A DNA stretch of 64,000 nucleotides from Bradyrhizobium liaoningense (GCF_018130825.1 NZ_JAFCJS010000001.1:1550001-1614000), one strand, 5' to 3'; positions 35,453-44,872 are shown, numbered from the stretch's first letter. Made by a program: numbers and translations. Notes: generated by a model not told the origin, from the letters alone.

Positions 35453-36088
35453 GTGAAACGCATCTTGATTGCGGATGATCATGAAATCGTACGTTCCGGC
35501 CTTCGCGCGATCGTTGGAACGCGTTCCGACTGGATCGTGAGCGGGGAGGCCACCAATGGCGAGCAGGCCGTCGCGCTGGCGCTCGAAACCCGACCGGACG
35601 TCGTGATTGTCGATTACTCCATGCCGATCATGAACGGCCTGGAGGTCAGCCGTCGCCTCAGGACGCTGCACGTGCGAACCGAGGTGCTGATCCTGACCAT
35701 GCACGAAAGCGAGGAACTCCTGACGGAGGCCATCCTGGCCGGCATCCGCGGCTTCCTCTTCAAGTCCGACGCCCGCAAGCACCTGATTTCCGCTATCGAA
35801 GCCTTGCTCGACGGCAGGCCCTACTTCACCAGCGTCCTCCTGGAAAAGCTGCTTCATGATTACCAGGCGAACAAGCAGCACCGCGCCGACATGCTGCTGA
35901 CATCTCGCGAGCAGAGCGTGGTCCAGCTGATCGCGGAAGGGAATACCAATAGGTCGATCAGCGCGATCCTGAATCTGAGCGTGAAGACCGTCGAGACCCA
36001 TCGCGCCTCGGCCATGCGCAAGCTCAGAATGTCGTCCACCGCCGAGCTGGTGCGCTATGCCGTCCGCAAGAAGCTGGTCTCGCCCTGA
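35453..36088 (+). CDS. Response regulator, NarL/LuxR family (second copy)
   Basis: A 211-residue paralogue of the preceding regulator, with Asp8-Asp9, phospho-acceptor Asp54 in VIVDYSMP, lysine in FLFKSDA and a LuxR HTH (LTSREQSVVQLIAEGNTNRSIS, then SVKTVETHRASAMRKL). A GTG start at 35453 gives VKRILIADDHE, collinear with the first copy. A TTG at 35345 would add 36 unrelated residues. The 167-nt gap before it suggests its own promoter. The close similarity indicates a tandem duplication that now serves one kinase or two signals (inference). Confidence 0.9.
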   Translation: MKRILIADDHEIVRSGLRAIVGTRSDWIVSGEATNGEQAVALALETRPDVVIVDYSMPIMNGLEVSRRLRTLHVRTEVLILTMHESEELLTEAILAGIRGFLFKSDARKHLISAIEALLDGRPYFTSVLLEKLLHDYQANKQHRADMLLTSREQSVVQLIAEGNTNRSISAILNLSVKTVETHRASAMRKLRMSSTAELVRYAVRKKLVSP

Positions 36089-36198
36089 ACGGATGCTGAT
36101 GCGCCGCGCCAGATGCCGCTTCGGTGCGGATGATGACCTTATCCCCGAACTTGCTCATGACACGTTCGGCGCAATGGCGAAGATGCCCCGTCCGGTGT

Positions 36199-36969
36199 CT
36201 AACTCGCTGATGCCGGGAGATTCCACTTCGCCAGGATCTTGGCGAGCGTTCCATCCGATTTGAATTTGGCTATGGTGGCGTTCATCCGGGTCACCAGTGC
36301 TTCCTGTCCCTTGCGAACGCCGATATTGACCGGACCGACGACGAAGGGCTTGTACTCGCCCACGAGCCGCACCTTGGGATAGCTGGCATGGCTGAACTGG
36401 TAACCCAGGATCGGTCCGTCGCCAAAGCCCGCTTGCAGGCGGCCGGCAGCAACATCGGTGATGATGTCGGCGATCGTCTCGTAGGAGCGCACCTCGGAAA
36501 AGACGCCGCTCTTTTGCAAGAGATCGAGATAGCGGGTGCCGACCTGCGCCCCGACGCGATAGCCCTGCATGGCTTGAATGGAGGGATACGCGGCCTTGTC
36601 CTGGCTCGGAACGATCGCGCCCTCGCCGTAGGCGTAGACCTGGTCGGTGAAGTCCACGACCTTGGCTCGCTCCGGAGAAGCCGACATCGCCGCCGAAATG
36701 ATCTCGATCTTGCCCGAGGTCAATGCCGGGATGAGCGACGAGAATCCCATCGGCTGGATCTGGACCTTGAAATTCAGATCGTCGCCGACGGCATGAATGA
36801 GGTCGACCATCATGCCCTGGATGGTCCCCGATGCGGTGTCCAGGAACGTGAAAGGCACGCCGGTGGGCGTCGAACCGACTTGCATCAAGGTTTCGGCCTT
36901 GCCGATGCCGTTCAGCGATGCTGCGGGTGCAGCTGCCATCATTGAAAGAAGAAGTCGGCGAGAAATCAT
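36199..36969 (-). CDS. ABC transporter substrate-binding protein, family 3 (polar amino acid type)
   Basis: A 256-residue periplasmic binding protein. A signal peptide (MISRRLLLSMMAAAPAASL) is followed by the SBP_bac_3 fold: GVPFTFLDTASGTIQGMMVDLIHAVG, then FSSLIPALTSGKIEIISAAMSASPERAKVVDFT (described in two adjoining parts), and GYRVGAQVGTRYLDLLQK. It closes the minus-strand operon with hyuA and hyuB, 34 nt after hyuB. No cognate permease or ATPase gene is adjacent, so it either borrows a transporter or is an orphan sensor-type binding protein. Confidence 0.9.
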   Translation of the reverse strand: MISRRLLLSMMAAAPAASLNGIGKAETLMQVGSTPTGVPFTFLDTASGTIQGMMVDLIHAVGDDLNFKVQIQPMGFSSLIPALTSGKIEIISAAMSASPERAKVVDFTDQVYAYGEGAIVPSQDKAAYPSIQAMQGYRVGAQVGTRYLDLLQKSGVFSEVRSYETIADIITDVAAGRLQAGFGDGPILGYQFSHASYPKVRLVGEYKPFVVGPVNIGVRKGQEALVTRMNATIAKFKSDGTLAKILAKWNLPASAS

Positions 36970-37003
36970 TGGGGTTCCTTCGGTCGGTGGGGTGTGATTC
37001 CAT

Positions 37004-39013
37004 CTAGCCGGCCGCCTGGCGCTCCGTGCGAAGCGTGGGATAGCGCGCCGCCAATTGTTCGAAGAGCTCTCGCACCAGCCCGGCATGCTCTTCGTGTCTG
37101 CCGGCTTTGAGCCGCGCGTCGAGTGCCTCGAACAGCTGATGTTTGACGAAGAACCGCCATGCCACCGGCAGCCGCGCCAGGATGTCGGTGAGCTCGCGAT
37201 AGCGGGCCTCGGTCCAGTGGGCCTCGAAGGCGGTGCGATAGATCCCGAAATCGAACACGTCCTTTTGCTCCGGCCGCGCCTTCTGCATCTCCTCGCGTAG
37301 CCTACGCGTTGCGTCCTCATCGACGCGGTTGCCCTCGATGACGACGCCGTATTGCCGGCGCGCGGCTTCGACCGAGACGTAGCCCGAGAGAACATCGACC
37401 AGCACACGGCGTGGCTCACGCAGGAGCGGGTCGCCAAATCCTCCGGCACCGGCACCCACGAGGCGGATCCGGTCGCCGGGCTTGCAGGGCACCACGTCGG
37501 TATTGCCGAGCGCTTCGGTATCCGGCCCGTCGGGATTCCTGGTGAAGATCGCGTTGGCGCCGGCGCCGCCACCCAGCACGCCCCAGGAGGCGAAATAGGT
37601 GCGGTCGCGATTGCGTGCGGTGACGGTGGTGCCCGGCGTGAATACCTCGAACTCCATGGTGAGGCCGAGGCCGCCGCGATAGGCTCCGGCGCCACCGGAG
37701 TCCGGCGCGAGGCAATAGCGCCGCATGCGGATCGGCACTTCCAGCTCGTTGATCTCGACCGGCGTGTTGCGCAGGAAGGCGTTGTTGGCGCCCGAGCCGT
37801 CGCTGCCGTCACCGTTCGCCATGCCGCCCGCGCCGCCGCCGACCGGCCCGAGCGAAGCCATGACGCCGCGCCCGGCCTGGTCCATCGTCTTCACCGTGAC
37901 GATCGCCATGCCGCCGGCCGAGCAGGCGGGCAGGCGCTCGGGTATCGCGCGGGAGAACACGCCGAAGGTTAGCATGTGCGTGATCTTGCAGGTCAGGCTG
38001 CGCATGCCGACGGCCGCCGGCGCCGTCGCATTGACGACGGTGCCTTCCGGCAGGATGCAGCGAACCACGCGGTCGAGCCCGGAATTGAGCAGGATATCGC
38101 TGTTCAGCGTGTAGAGAACGTAATGGAATCCGACCAGCGCGAGCGCATGGCGCGGCATGCCGCCGGTCGGCATGTTCAGCGAAGAGGCGAGCTGCGGATC
38201 GCTGCCGGTATAGTCCATGACGGCCCGGCCGTTGTCGATCGTCAGCGTCAGCGCCACGCGCATCGGCTTGCCGCCCTCGCTGTCCTCGTCGGCATATTCG
38301 GCGAAGAAGTACTCGCCGTCGGGGATCGTCTTCAGGACGGCCTCGGCCTGCTTCTCGGCGTAATCCATCACCTGGTACATGCCGGCCTTGAAGTCGTCGA
38401 TGCCGAAGCGTTCGATGATCTCCAGCACGCGCTTCTCGCCGTTCACCAGCATGGCAATCTGCGCCTGCAGGTCGCCGCGATTTTGCGACGGCGCGCGCAC
38501 GTTCATGGTCATGATGTCGAGCAGGCCTTCGTCGAGCTCGCCCTGGTCGACGATCCTGCATGGCGGAAAGCGGATGCCTTCCTGCTGGATCTCGGTCAGC
38601 CTGCGCGATAGCGATGCGGGGACCGCGCCGCCCATGTCGGTGTTGTGGATGTGGCCGCCGACATAGCAGACGATCTCGTCGCGGTAGAACACCGGCTTCC
38701 ACATCAGGATATCGGGCGTATGCGTCGCCACGCTGCCGCTGTAGGCGTCGTTGGTCATGCAGATGTCGCCGGGGCGATACTCCTTGATCAACCCCAGCAC
38801 TGGACCGTAGTCGAGGCCGATGTACCACGTCGCCCCCAGCGTCTTCGGGGACGCGAAGGCCAGTCCTTCCGGCGTGATCAGCGCGCAGGAGAAATCCTCG
38901 GTCTCCTTCACGAAGGTCGAATGTGCCGTGCGGATTAGCGTGTAGGCCATGCTCTCCGCGGCGGCCACACAGTAATTGGCGAAGATCTGAAGAGCGGAAC
39001 CACTGAGTGGCAT
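37004..39013 (-). CDS. hyuB: Hydantoinase B/oxoprolinase family protein
   Basis: A 669-residue cytosolic subunit of the HyuB/oxoprolinase-beta family. Typical parts are DFSCALITPEGLAFASPKTLG, GDICMTNDAYSGSVATHTPDI, and C-terminal glycine-rich GAGGFGDPLLREPRRVLVDV. Paired with HyuA it hydrolyses cyclic amides in an ATP-dependent way (N-methylhydantoin, hydantoins, 5-oxoproline), and relatives carboxylate ketones. The start is 13 nt after the hyuA stop. The exact substrate cannot be read from sequence. Confidence 0.92.
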   Translation of the reverse strand: MPLSGSALQIFANYCVAAAESMAYTLIRTAHSTFVKETEDFSCALITPEGLAFASPKTLGATWYIGLDYGPVLGLIKEYRPGDICMTNDAYSGSVATHTPDILMWKPVFYRDEIVCYVGGHIHNTDMGGAVPASLSRRLTEIQQEGIRFPPCRIVDQGELDEGLLDIMTMNVRAPSQNRGDLQAQIAMLVNGEKRVLEIIERFGIDDFKAGMYQVMDYAEKQAEAVLKTIPDGEYFFAEYADEDSEGGKPMRVALTLTIDNGRAVMDYTGSDPQLASSLNMPTGGMPRHALALVGFHYVLYTLNSDILLNSGLDRVVRCILPEGTVVNATAPAAVGMRSLTCKITHMLTFGVFSRAIPERLPACSAGGMAIVTVKTMDQAGRGVMASLGPVGGGAGGMANGDGSDGSGANNAFLRNTPVEINELEVPIRMRRYCLAPDSGGAGAYRGGLGLTMEFEVFTPGTTVTARNRDRTYFASWGVLGGGAGANAIFTRNPDGPDTEALGNTDVVPCKPGDRIRLVGAGAGGFGDPLLREPRRVLVDVLSGYVSVEAARRQYGVVIEGNRVDEDATRRLREEMQKARPEQKDVFDFGIYRTAFEAHWTEARYRELTDILARLPVAWRFFVKHQLFEALDARLKAGRHEEHAGLVRELFEQLAARYPTLRTERQAAG

Positions 39014-39026
39014 GATTCAAAATCCT

Positions 39027-41078
39027 TTAGGCCTTCGCGGCGAGATTGATGATGTGAAGATTGCCCCAGCGGTCGACGTTCACCTCGAAGTCGGGGAGCA
39101 CGCAGGTGGTGGTGTCGTCCTGCGCGATGATCGCGGGACCCGCGAAGCGGTCGCCGGCGCGCAGCGTCTCGCGCCGATAGAGCGGCATCCGCTGCATGGC
39201 GCCGTCCATCCAGCAAGGTACGGTCGCGGCGGGCTTCGCTGGCCCAGTCGAGTCCGGAATGGCGGTGATCGCAGGACGCGGCGTGCGGACCTTGGCCACG
39301 ACGCGCAACGCCACCACCTGGATGACGGCTTTCTCGTCGCGGTAGCGATAGAGACGCTCGTGGGCCTGATGGAAGGCCTCGCGAAGGGCGGCGATATCCT
39401 TCGTGCGCATGGCCTCCGCATCGAATGCGGTTTCGATCTCGAAGGACTGGCCCTGGTAGCGCATCTCGGCGGTGTAAGTCAGTTCCGGTACCGGTCCGGC
39501 GCCGACCTCGGCGTGCACCCAATCGAGCGCTTCCTGCTCGAGTGTCAGCCGCGTGCGCTCGAGCGATTCCCAATCGTCGTCTCCGAGTGTGCACCAAGCG
39601 ACCGCGACGAAATCGTTGCGCGTGTCGGCGATCAGGCCGCCGAGCGCGCTCAGCACACCAGGCGTCAGGGGCACGGTGATCCGTTCCATATTGAGCGCAC
39701 GGGCGAGATGACAGGCGAGCATCGGACCCGCGCCGCCGAAGGCCATCAGCGCGAACTCCCTGGGATCGATCCCGAAACGCGAGATCAGCCGGCTGATCCC
39801 CGAATACATACCCGAGATTGACACATTGATGATCGCCTCGGCGACGGCTTCCATCGATTCGCCGAGCCGTGCCGCGAGTGGAGCGATCGCTTCGCGCGCG
39901 GAGGCGACGTCGAGCCTGACCGAATCGTAGCCGAGCGCCGTCTGGCCGAGCACGCCGATCGCGGCGAAGGCATCGGTGATGGTTGGCTCGCGTCCGCCGC
40001 GCCCGTAGCAGACTGGGCCCGGGGTCGAGCCTGCGCTCTCCGGTCCCACCTTGAGCACGCCGAACGGATCCACGCGCGCGATCGAACCGCCGCCGTCGCC
40101 GATCGAGGTCACGGAGACGGACGGGATGTGGATCTGATGGTCGCCGATATATTCGCCGGTCGCGTATTGCGGCTCGCCTCCGACGATCAGCGCGACGTCT
40201 GCGGTGGTTCCGCCGATATCGAGGCTCATGACGTTCTTCAACTCGCAAAGCTGCGCGACCCAGGCGGCGCCGATCACGCCGGATGCCGTGCCTGAAAGCA
40301 CGATCTGGACGCAGTCCGTCTTGCCGCGCTCGGCGCTCATCACGCCGCCATTCGATTTGGTGACCTTGAGATCCGCGGTCACGCCGGAGCTGCGCAATGC
40401 TGCCTGCAAGGACGTCAGGTAGTTCGAGACCACTGGCTGCACATAGCCGCCGATCACTGCCGTGTTGGTCCGCTCGTATTCGCGGATGATCGGCCACACT
40501 TCGCTCGCACAGGAGACGAAGAGCTCCGGCGCTGTCTCGGCGATGATCGCGCGCACCTGTCGTTCGTGCTCGGGATTGCGGTAGGCGTGCAGCAGTGAGA
40601 TCACCACGCCCTCGCAGCCGGTCCGCTTCAGCCCGGCCACCGCTTCGCGCACGCTTGCCGCATCGATGGGCTCGAGCTCCTTGCCCTCGGCGTCCAGCCG
40701 TCCGTCGATGCCGAAGGTGCGATAGCGCGGCACGAGCGGCTCCGGCCGCGCCGACATCAGATGGTACATGTCGGGCGTCTTGAGACGCGCCAGCACCAGG
40801 ACATCCTCGAAATAGCGGTTGGTGATCAGCCCGAGGCGGATGCCTTTGCGTTGCACCACCGCGTTGACGCCGACCGTGGTGCCATGAGTGAAATGCACGA
40901 CCTCGGCGGGATCAATCCCGTAGCGCTCGCCGAGCATGCGCATGCCGTCGGCGACCTCGCGGCCCGGCGCGTCCGGGCGCGAGAACACCTTGAGGCTGCG
41001 TACGGTGCCATTGCGCTCATCGAGCACCGCGAAATCGGTGAAAGAGCCGCCGATATCGACGCCTATTCTCAAACCCAT
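39027..41078 (-). CDS. hyuA: Hydantoinase/oxoprolinase family protein, subunit A
   Basis: A 683-residue ASKHA-fold ATPase subunit. The N-terminal phosphate-binding motif GVDIGGSFTDFAVLDE and the second one SLDIGGTTADVALIVGG are both intact. Other landmarks are FTHGTTVGVNAVVQRKG and MAFGGAGPMLACHLARAL. A GGAGAG lies 9 nt before the ATG. It forms an ATP-dependent cyclic amidohydrolase or related ligase with HyuB. The upstream FAD oxidoreductase and MFS carrier in the same transcript suggest uptake, oxidation and ring opening of one nitrogen compound (inference). Confidence 0.93.
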   Translation of the reverse strand: MGLRIGVDIGGSFTDFAVLDERNGTVRSLKVFSRPDAPGREVADGMRMLGERYGIDPAEVVHFTHGTTVGVNAVVQRKGIRLGLITNRYFEDVLVLARLKTPDMYHLMSARPEPLVPRYRTFGIDGRLDAEGKELEPIDAASVREAVAGLKRTGCEGVVISLLHAYRNPEHERQVRAIIAETAPELFVSCASEVWPIIREYERTNTAVIGGYVQPVVSNYLTSLQAALRSSGVTADLKVTKSNGGVMSAERGKTDCVQIVLSGTASGVIGAAWVAQLCELKNVMSLDIGGTTADVALIVGGEPQYATGEYIGDHQIHIPSVSVTSIGDGGGSIARVDPFGVLKVGPESAGSTPGPVCYGRGGREPTITDAFAAIGVLGQTALGYDSVRLDVASAREAIAPLAARLGESMEAVAEAIINVSISGMYSGISRLISRFGIDPREFALMAFGGAGPMLACHLARALNMERITVPLTPGVLSALGGLIADTRNDFVAVAWCTLGDDDWESLERTRLTLEQEALDWVHAEVGAGPVPELTYTAEMRYQGQSFEIETAFDAEAMRTKDIAALREAFHQAHERLYRYRDEKAVIQVVALRVVAKVRTPRPAITAIPDSTGPAKPAATVPCWMDGAMQRMPLYRRETLRAGDRFAGPAIIAQDDTTTCVLPDFEVNVDRWGNLHIINLAAKA

Positions 41079-41134
41079 AGTTCAGGTCTCTCCTTTAAAG
41101 TCGTGTCGAACCATGCCCGCGGTCGGGCAAGGCT

Positions 41135-42466
41135 TCAGCGGCGCTTCTCCATGTGATCGCGCAGCTGGAAATAACTGCCGAGAATCGGCATGAACCACGT
41201 CTGGCCGTGGTAGAGCGGATGGGATGGCAGCGGCGTGCCGAAGGCGTCGAGCGCCAGGTCGTGTTCGCCCAGCAGATGGCGCGCGAGCCGATGGCCGAGC
41301 CAGGTCATCGTGGTGACGCCGCTGCCGTTGCAGCCGGCGGCGTAGTAGCAGCCTTGCGGATCGCGCCCGAGATGAGGCAGGGCATCCAGCGTCACCGCGA
41401 CCTTGCCGCCCCAGCTATGGCTCACCTTCACATCGCGCAGTTGCGGGAAGCGTTCCGTCATCTGTGCGAACAGGATCCTTGCGCTCGCCTTGCGGTCGAG
41501 CGGATAGAAGCGCGCGCGACCGCCGAACAGGAAGCGCTGTCCGTCGGGCGAATAGCGGTAGTAGGCCGTCACCCGGTTCGCTTCGGCCACGCCGCGATCC
41601 CTGGGGATGAGCGACGTGTGCAGCTCTGCGGGCAGGATCTCGGTCGCGATCTGATGCGAGGTGACCGGGACGAGACGCCGCTTGAGCCAGGGCGTGGCCG
41701 CGCCCGTGTACCCGTTGGTCGCGATGACGACGCGTCTTGCGCGAATCTCGCCGCGGCCGGTCACGATCCGGTAGCCGGCGCCGGCGCGCTCGATCGACGT
41801 GACGGGCGCATGGCAGGCTAGCTTCGCGCCGGCAGCGAGGGAGGCTGCGAGCAGCCCGCCAAAGAACTTTGCGGGATGCAGATGTCCCGCGCCGTTGATC
41901 AATGCGCCGCCGACATAGACGTCGCTCGCGAGCTCGCTGCGCAGTTCACTGCGCTCCAGCATTCGCACGTCGCTGTCGGTATGCGCGTTGAGCCTGGCGA
42001 TCCGTCCTTCCCAGGTGCGGACCTGCGCGGCCGTCCATGCGGCGGCGATGCGGCCCGCACGGCGGTAGTCGCAGTCGATGCCGTGTCGTGCGATCAATGT
42101 CTCGAGGAAGCGATAGCCGGCTGCGGCCTCGCGTAGCCTGTCCTCCACGGTGGCCTTGCCGGCGGCCGCGGCCGCCGCACTGACGCGTTTGGACATGCTC
42201 TTGCCGACATTCACGCCGCCGGTGACCTGGCCGCCGCTCAGCGTGCTGGCGCCGATGCCGGGTAGCTCGGCCTCGAGCACGACGACCTCGGTGCCGTGAG
42301 CGGCGAGTTCGAGGGCGCAGGAGATGCCTGCATAGCCGGCACCGATGATTGCGACATCGGCCTCGCGCGGCACGCCGCCGTCGCCGGCGTCGTTCGGACG
42401 CCAGTCGTCCCACCAATAGGGAGTCTCGGAAAAGTCCGAAGCGAAGATGGAGGACCGAGCTGTCAT
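41135..42466 (-). CDS. FAD-dependent oxidoreductase (DAO fold, PuuB-like)
   Basis: A 443-residue flavoenzyme with an N-terminal Rossmann motif GAGYAGISCALELAAHG and the acidic end of strand 2 (VVVLEAE). It also has GASTLSGGQVTGGVNVG, typical of gamma-glutamylputrescine oxidase and sarcosine-oxidase-like enzymes, and a C-terminal FAD contact (YYAAGCNGSGVTTMTWLG). The start at 42466 follows GGAAAG; an in-frame start at 42526 would overlap the MFS gene. It probably oxidises a secondary or primary amine, releasing an aldehyde or imine. It is encoded between the MFS carrier and hyuA on the same strand. Confidence 0.88.
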   Translation of the reverse strand: MTARSSIFASDFSETPYWWDDWRPNDAGDGGVPREADVAIIGAGYAGISCALELAAHGTEVVVLEAELPGIGASTLSGGQVTGGVNVGKSMSKRVSAAAAAAGKATVEDRLREAAAGYRFLETLIARHGIDCDYRRAGRIAAAWTAAQVRTWEGRIARLNAHTDSDVRMLERSELRSELASDVYVGGALINGAGHLHPAKFFGGLLAASLAAGAKLACHAPVTSIERAGAGYRIVTGRGEIRARRVVIATNGYTGAATPWLKRRLVPVTSHQIATEILPAELHTSLIPRDRGVAEANRVTAYYRYSPDGQRFLFGGRARFYPLDRKASARILFAQMTERFPQLRDVKVSHSWGGKVAVTLDALPHLGRDPQGCYYAAGCNGSGVTTMTWLGHRLARHLLGEHDLALDAFGTPLPSHPLYHGQTWFMPILGSYFQLRDHMEKRR

Positions 42467-42485
42467 CGTTGCATCTTTCCCGCGC

Positions 42486-43832
42486 TTACGACACAGGATC
42501 GGCAACGGCCGCGGCCGGGACGACATAGGGCGCGGAGCGTCTCTGGTCGTAGTAGAGAAGGACGCTGATGAAGGAGATGCTCGCGATCACTGCGACATAG
42601 CAGGGAACGGCGTAGGGCGTTCCGGTCCGCTCGATGAGAAATGACGCGACCAGAGGTGCAGTCCCGCCGAACAGCGCGGTGCCCGTGTTGTAGGCGATGC
42701 CGCTCGCGGTCACGCGCATCTCGCGCGGGAACATGTCGACGAGCCCGATCGTCATGCCGCTGGTGATCAGCGGATAGACCAGCACCGGAATGACGGCGGC
42801 GGCAATCGCGCTCGCCGGCGTGGCGAAGCCTGCGACATAGAAGGAAAGGAACATCGCGGGGATCACGAGCACGCAGCCGGCCAGCAGGGTTGGCCGCCGC
42901 CCTACGGTGTCGTTGACCCAGCCATAGAAGATGGTGCTCGCCATCAGCACCAGCTGCGCAATGAAGATCGCCAGGGATGCATGCGTCTCGTTGATCTTCA
43001 CGAAGTTGGTGAGATAGGTCGCAAGGAAGCCGAGCACGAGATAGTTCGACAGTGTGTGGCTCATGAGAATGCTGATGAAGAACAGCATGCGCCGCCACTG
43101 GCTGCGGACCACGGCCGAGAGCGGCGGCGCTTCTCTGCGAAGACGACGGCGCTCTTCCTCGATCGCCAGAAATTCCGGCGATTCATCGATCTGGGTGCGG
43201 ATCCAGAGACCCAGCAGCCCAAGCGGCACGCCAAGCCCGAACATCAGGCGCCAGCCCCAACTGGCCATGCTCTCCGCGCCGATGACGGCCGAGACGAGCG
43301 TGAAGATGCCGACTGCGATTGCGGTGCCGGAATAGGCGGCAGCAGGAGAGAAAGAGGCGCGCAGCGCCCGGTGCTGGCTGCTTCCCTGTTCGACGATATA
43401 GGCGGTCGCGGCCGTGTACTCGCCACCGGCGAAGAAGCCCTGCGCTAGTCGGCAGAACACGAGACCCGCGGTCGCAAAGCTGCCGGCCACGGCGTAGCTC
43501 GGCAGGAATGCCGTGAGAGCGGTCACGACGCACATGCCGCTTACCGAGATGAAAAGAGCAGAGCGGCGTCCCAGGCGATCACCTACGCGCCCCATGACGA
43601 TCCCGCCAAGCGGCCGGATCAGGAAGCTCGACGCATAGATCATCATTGTCTGCAGCAAGGCCACGGTCGGATCGCCGGGCGGGAAGAATGTCGTGGAGAT
43701 CACCTTCGCCAGCAGGCCGAAAATCGCGAAATCCAGGAAGTCGATGAGATTTCCGGCCACGGCGCCGGAAATCGCCTTCAGCTGAAGGCGGCGGGTGATT
43801 GGGCCGGGGGCAGTCGCTCCGTCTCGGGTCAA
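42486..43832 (-). CDS. MFS transporter, metabolite:H+ symporter (MHS/ProP-like) family
   Basis: A 448-residue inner-membrane carrier with 12 predicted helices. MHS landmarks are AGNLIDFLDFAIFGLLAKVI, RPLGGIVMGRVGDRLGRRSAL (motif A), RLAQGFFAGGEYTAATAYI and the second-half WVNDTVGRRPTLL. A TTG start at 43832 is chosen because AGGAGT lies 8 nt upstream; longer starts would run into the IclR promoter. Family members import proline, betaines, and di- and tricarboxylates. It heads the operon that continues with the FAD oxidoreductase, hyuA and hyuB, and diverges from the IclR gene. Confidence 0.9.
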   Translation of the reverse strand: MTRDGATAPGPITRRLQLKAISGAVAGNLIDFLDFAIFGLLAKVISTTFFPPGDPTVALLQTMMIYASSFLIRPLGGIVMGRVGDRLGRRSALFISVSGMCVVTALTAFLPSYAVAGSFATAGLVFCRLAQGFFAGGEYTAATAYIVEQGSSQHRALRASFSPAAAYSGTAIAVGIFTLVSAVIGAESMASWGWRLMFGLGVPLGLLGLWIRTQIDESPEFLAIEEERRRLRREAPPLSAVVRSQWRRMLFFISILMSHTLSNYLVLGFLATYLTNFVKINETHASLAIFIAQLVLMASTIFYGWVNDTVGRRPTLLAGCVLVIPAMFLSFYVAGFATPASAIAAAVIPVLVYPLITSGMTIGLVDMFPREMRVTASGIAYNTGTALFGGTAPLVASFLIERTGTPYAVPCYVAVIASISFISVLLYYDQRRSAPYVVPAAAVADPVS

Positions 43833-43936
43833 GGCCAGTACTCCTTTTGTTTGTTGGACCCGTCCGCTTGCGCGGACCGTCGAGGACGAGCGCCGCATGC
43901 ACGTCTTGCCCCGGCCGAGCAGCTGTGCCACAATAC

Positions 43937-43949
43937 GGAACGTCGTTCC
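43937..43949. promoter_or_regulatory. Candidate IclR operator, palindrome GGAACG-T-CGTTCC
   Basis: A perfect 13-bp odd-centred palindrome midway between the divergent MFS (start 43832) and IclR (start 44091) genes. IclR-type regulators bind short GGAAC/GTTCC-like dyads in such regions (family knowledge). A separate GTCCGC-TTGC-GCGGAC hairpin at 43862-43877 lies in the leader of the MFS gene. Confidence 0.5.
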
Positions 43950-44090
43950 ATTTATGAAGCTAGCAAGGACCTGGAGGGATGGCAAGCGCTGTCGAGGAAA
44001 GCCGGCTCTGTGCTATGGGCCGCGCTCGGGGCCATTCCCGCGGGATGGCGAACGCGGCTGGACAGCTCCGCAGAAATCGCGGTCAGGGTG

Positions 44091-44825
44091 ATGAAGAGTC
44101 TGTTGAAGAGCCTGGAAGTTCTGGAGGCCGTCGCGGAGATGCAGCCGGTCGGCGTGAGCGAGCTTGCGCGCCGCCTCGATCTGCCCAAATCCACCACGCA
44201 GCGCATTCTGCAGACATTCGCGACGACAGGCTGGCTGCGCCCGGTCGGCGGCGAGGCGACCCGCTGGCAGATCGGCCATCGCGTGCTCCACCTTCAGGTG
44301 CCCGAGCTCCAGGCTGGACAGCTGTACGCCGTGGCTCGCAAGCCGATGCAGGAATTGCGCGACCAGGTGAACGAGACCGTGCATCTGTCGATCCTGGATG
44401 GGCTCGATGTGATGCTTCTGATCGATCGCGCGGATTGTACCCAGAGTGTGAGGACCTTCAGTCCGATTGGCGATCGATCGCCCATTCATGCGACCGCCAT
44501 CGGCACGGCTGTGATGGCGCACCTCTTGCCGGAGGAAATCGAAGCCATCATCCAGCGCGGTCTGAAGCGCTATACCGAGAACACGATCACGGACCCCGAG
44601 GCATTGCACGCGGAGCTCGAACGTGTGCGCAAGCGCGGCTATTCGCTGAATCTTCGCTGCTATCGTCCGGCCGTCTGCGCCATCGGCGCCGCCATTCTCG
44701 ATTCGCAGGGCCGGCCGGTCGGCGGCCTCTGCATCTCCATGCCGGCTTCCCGCTACGTCGAGCAGAACGAGAAGGTCTGGGGCGACATGGTCAATGCGAC
44801 GGCGCGCAAGATCAGTATCGGCTGA
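44091..44825 (+). CDS. IclR family transcriptional regulator
   Basis: A 244-residue regulator. The N-terminal winged HTH reads SLLKSLEVLEAVAEMQPVGVSELARRLDLPKSTTQRILQT (given here as two adjoining parts around GVSELARRL), the usual IclR start. The effector domain includes VMLLIDRADCTQSVRTFSPIGDRSPIHATAIGTAVMA in two parts, with the ligand-pocket GDRSPIHATAIG, and RPAVCAIGAAILDSQGRPVGGLCIS. The ATG at 44091 gives normal family length; upstream in-frame codons extend into the palindrome region. It probably controls the divergent MFS-FAD-hyuAB operon and itself. Confidence 0.92.
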   Translation: MKSLLKSLEVLEAVAEMQPVGVSELARRLDLPKSTTQRILQTFATTGWLRPVGGEATRWQIGHRVLHLQVPELQAGQLYAVARKPMQELRDQVNETVHLSILDGLDVMLLIDRADCTQSVRTFSPIGDRSPIHATAIGTAVMAHLLPEEIEAIIQRGLKRYTENTITDPEALHAELERVRKRGYSLNLRCYRPAVCAIGAAILDSQGRPVGGLCISMPASRYVEQNEKVWGDMVNATARKISIG

Positions 44826-44872
44826 GCCTGCGTTGCATGTCCCCGCAGCAACGCGCCGCTCGGTTGCGATCC

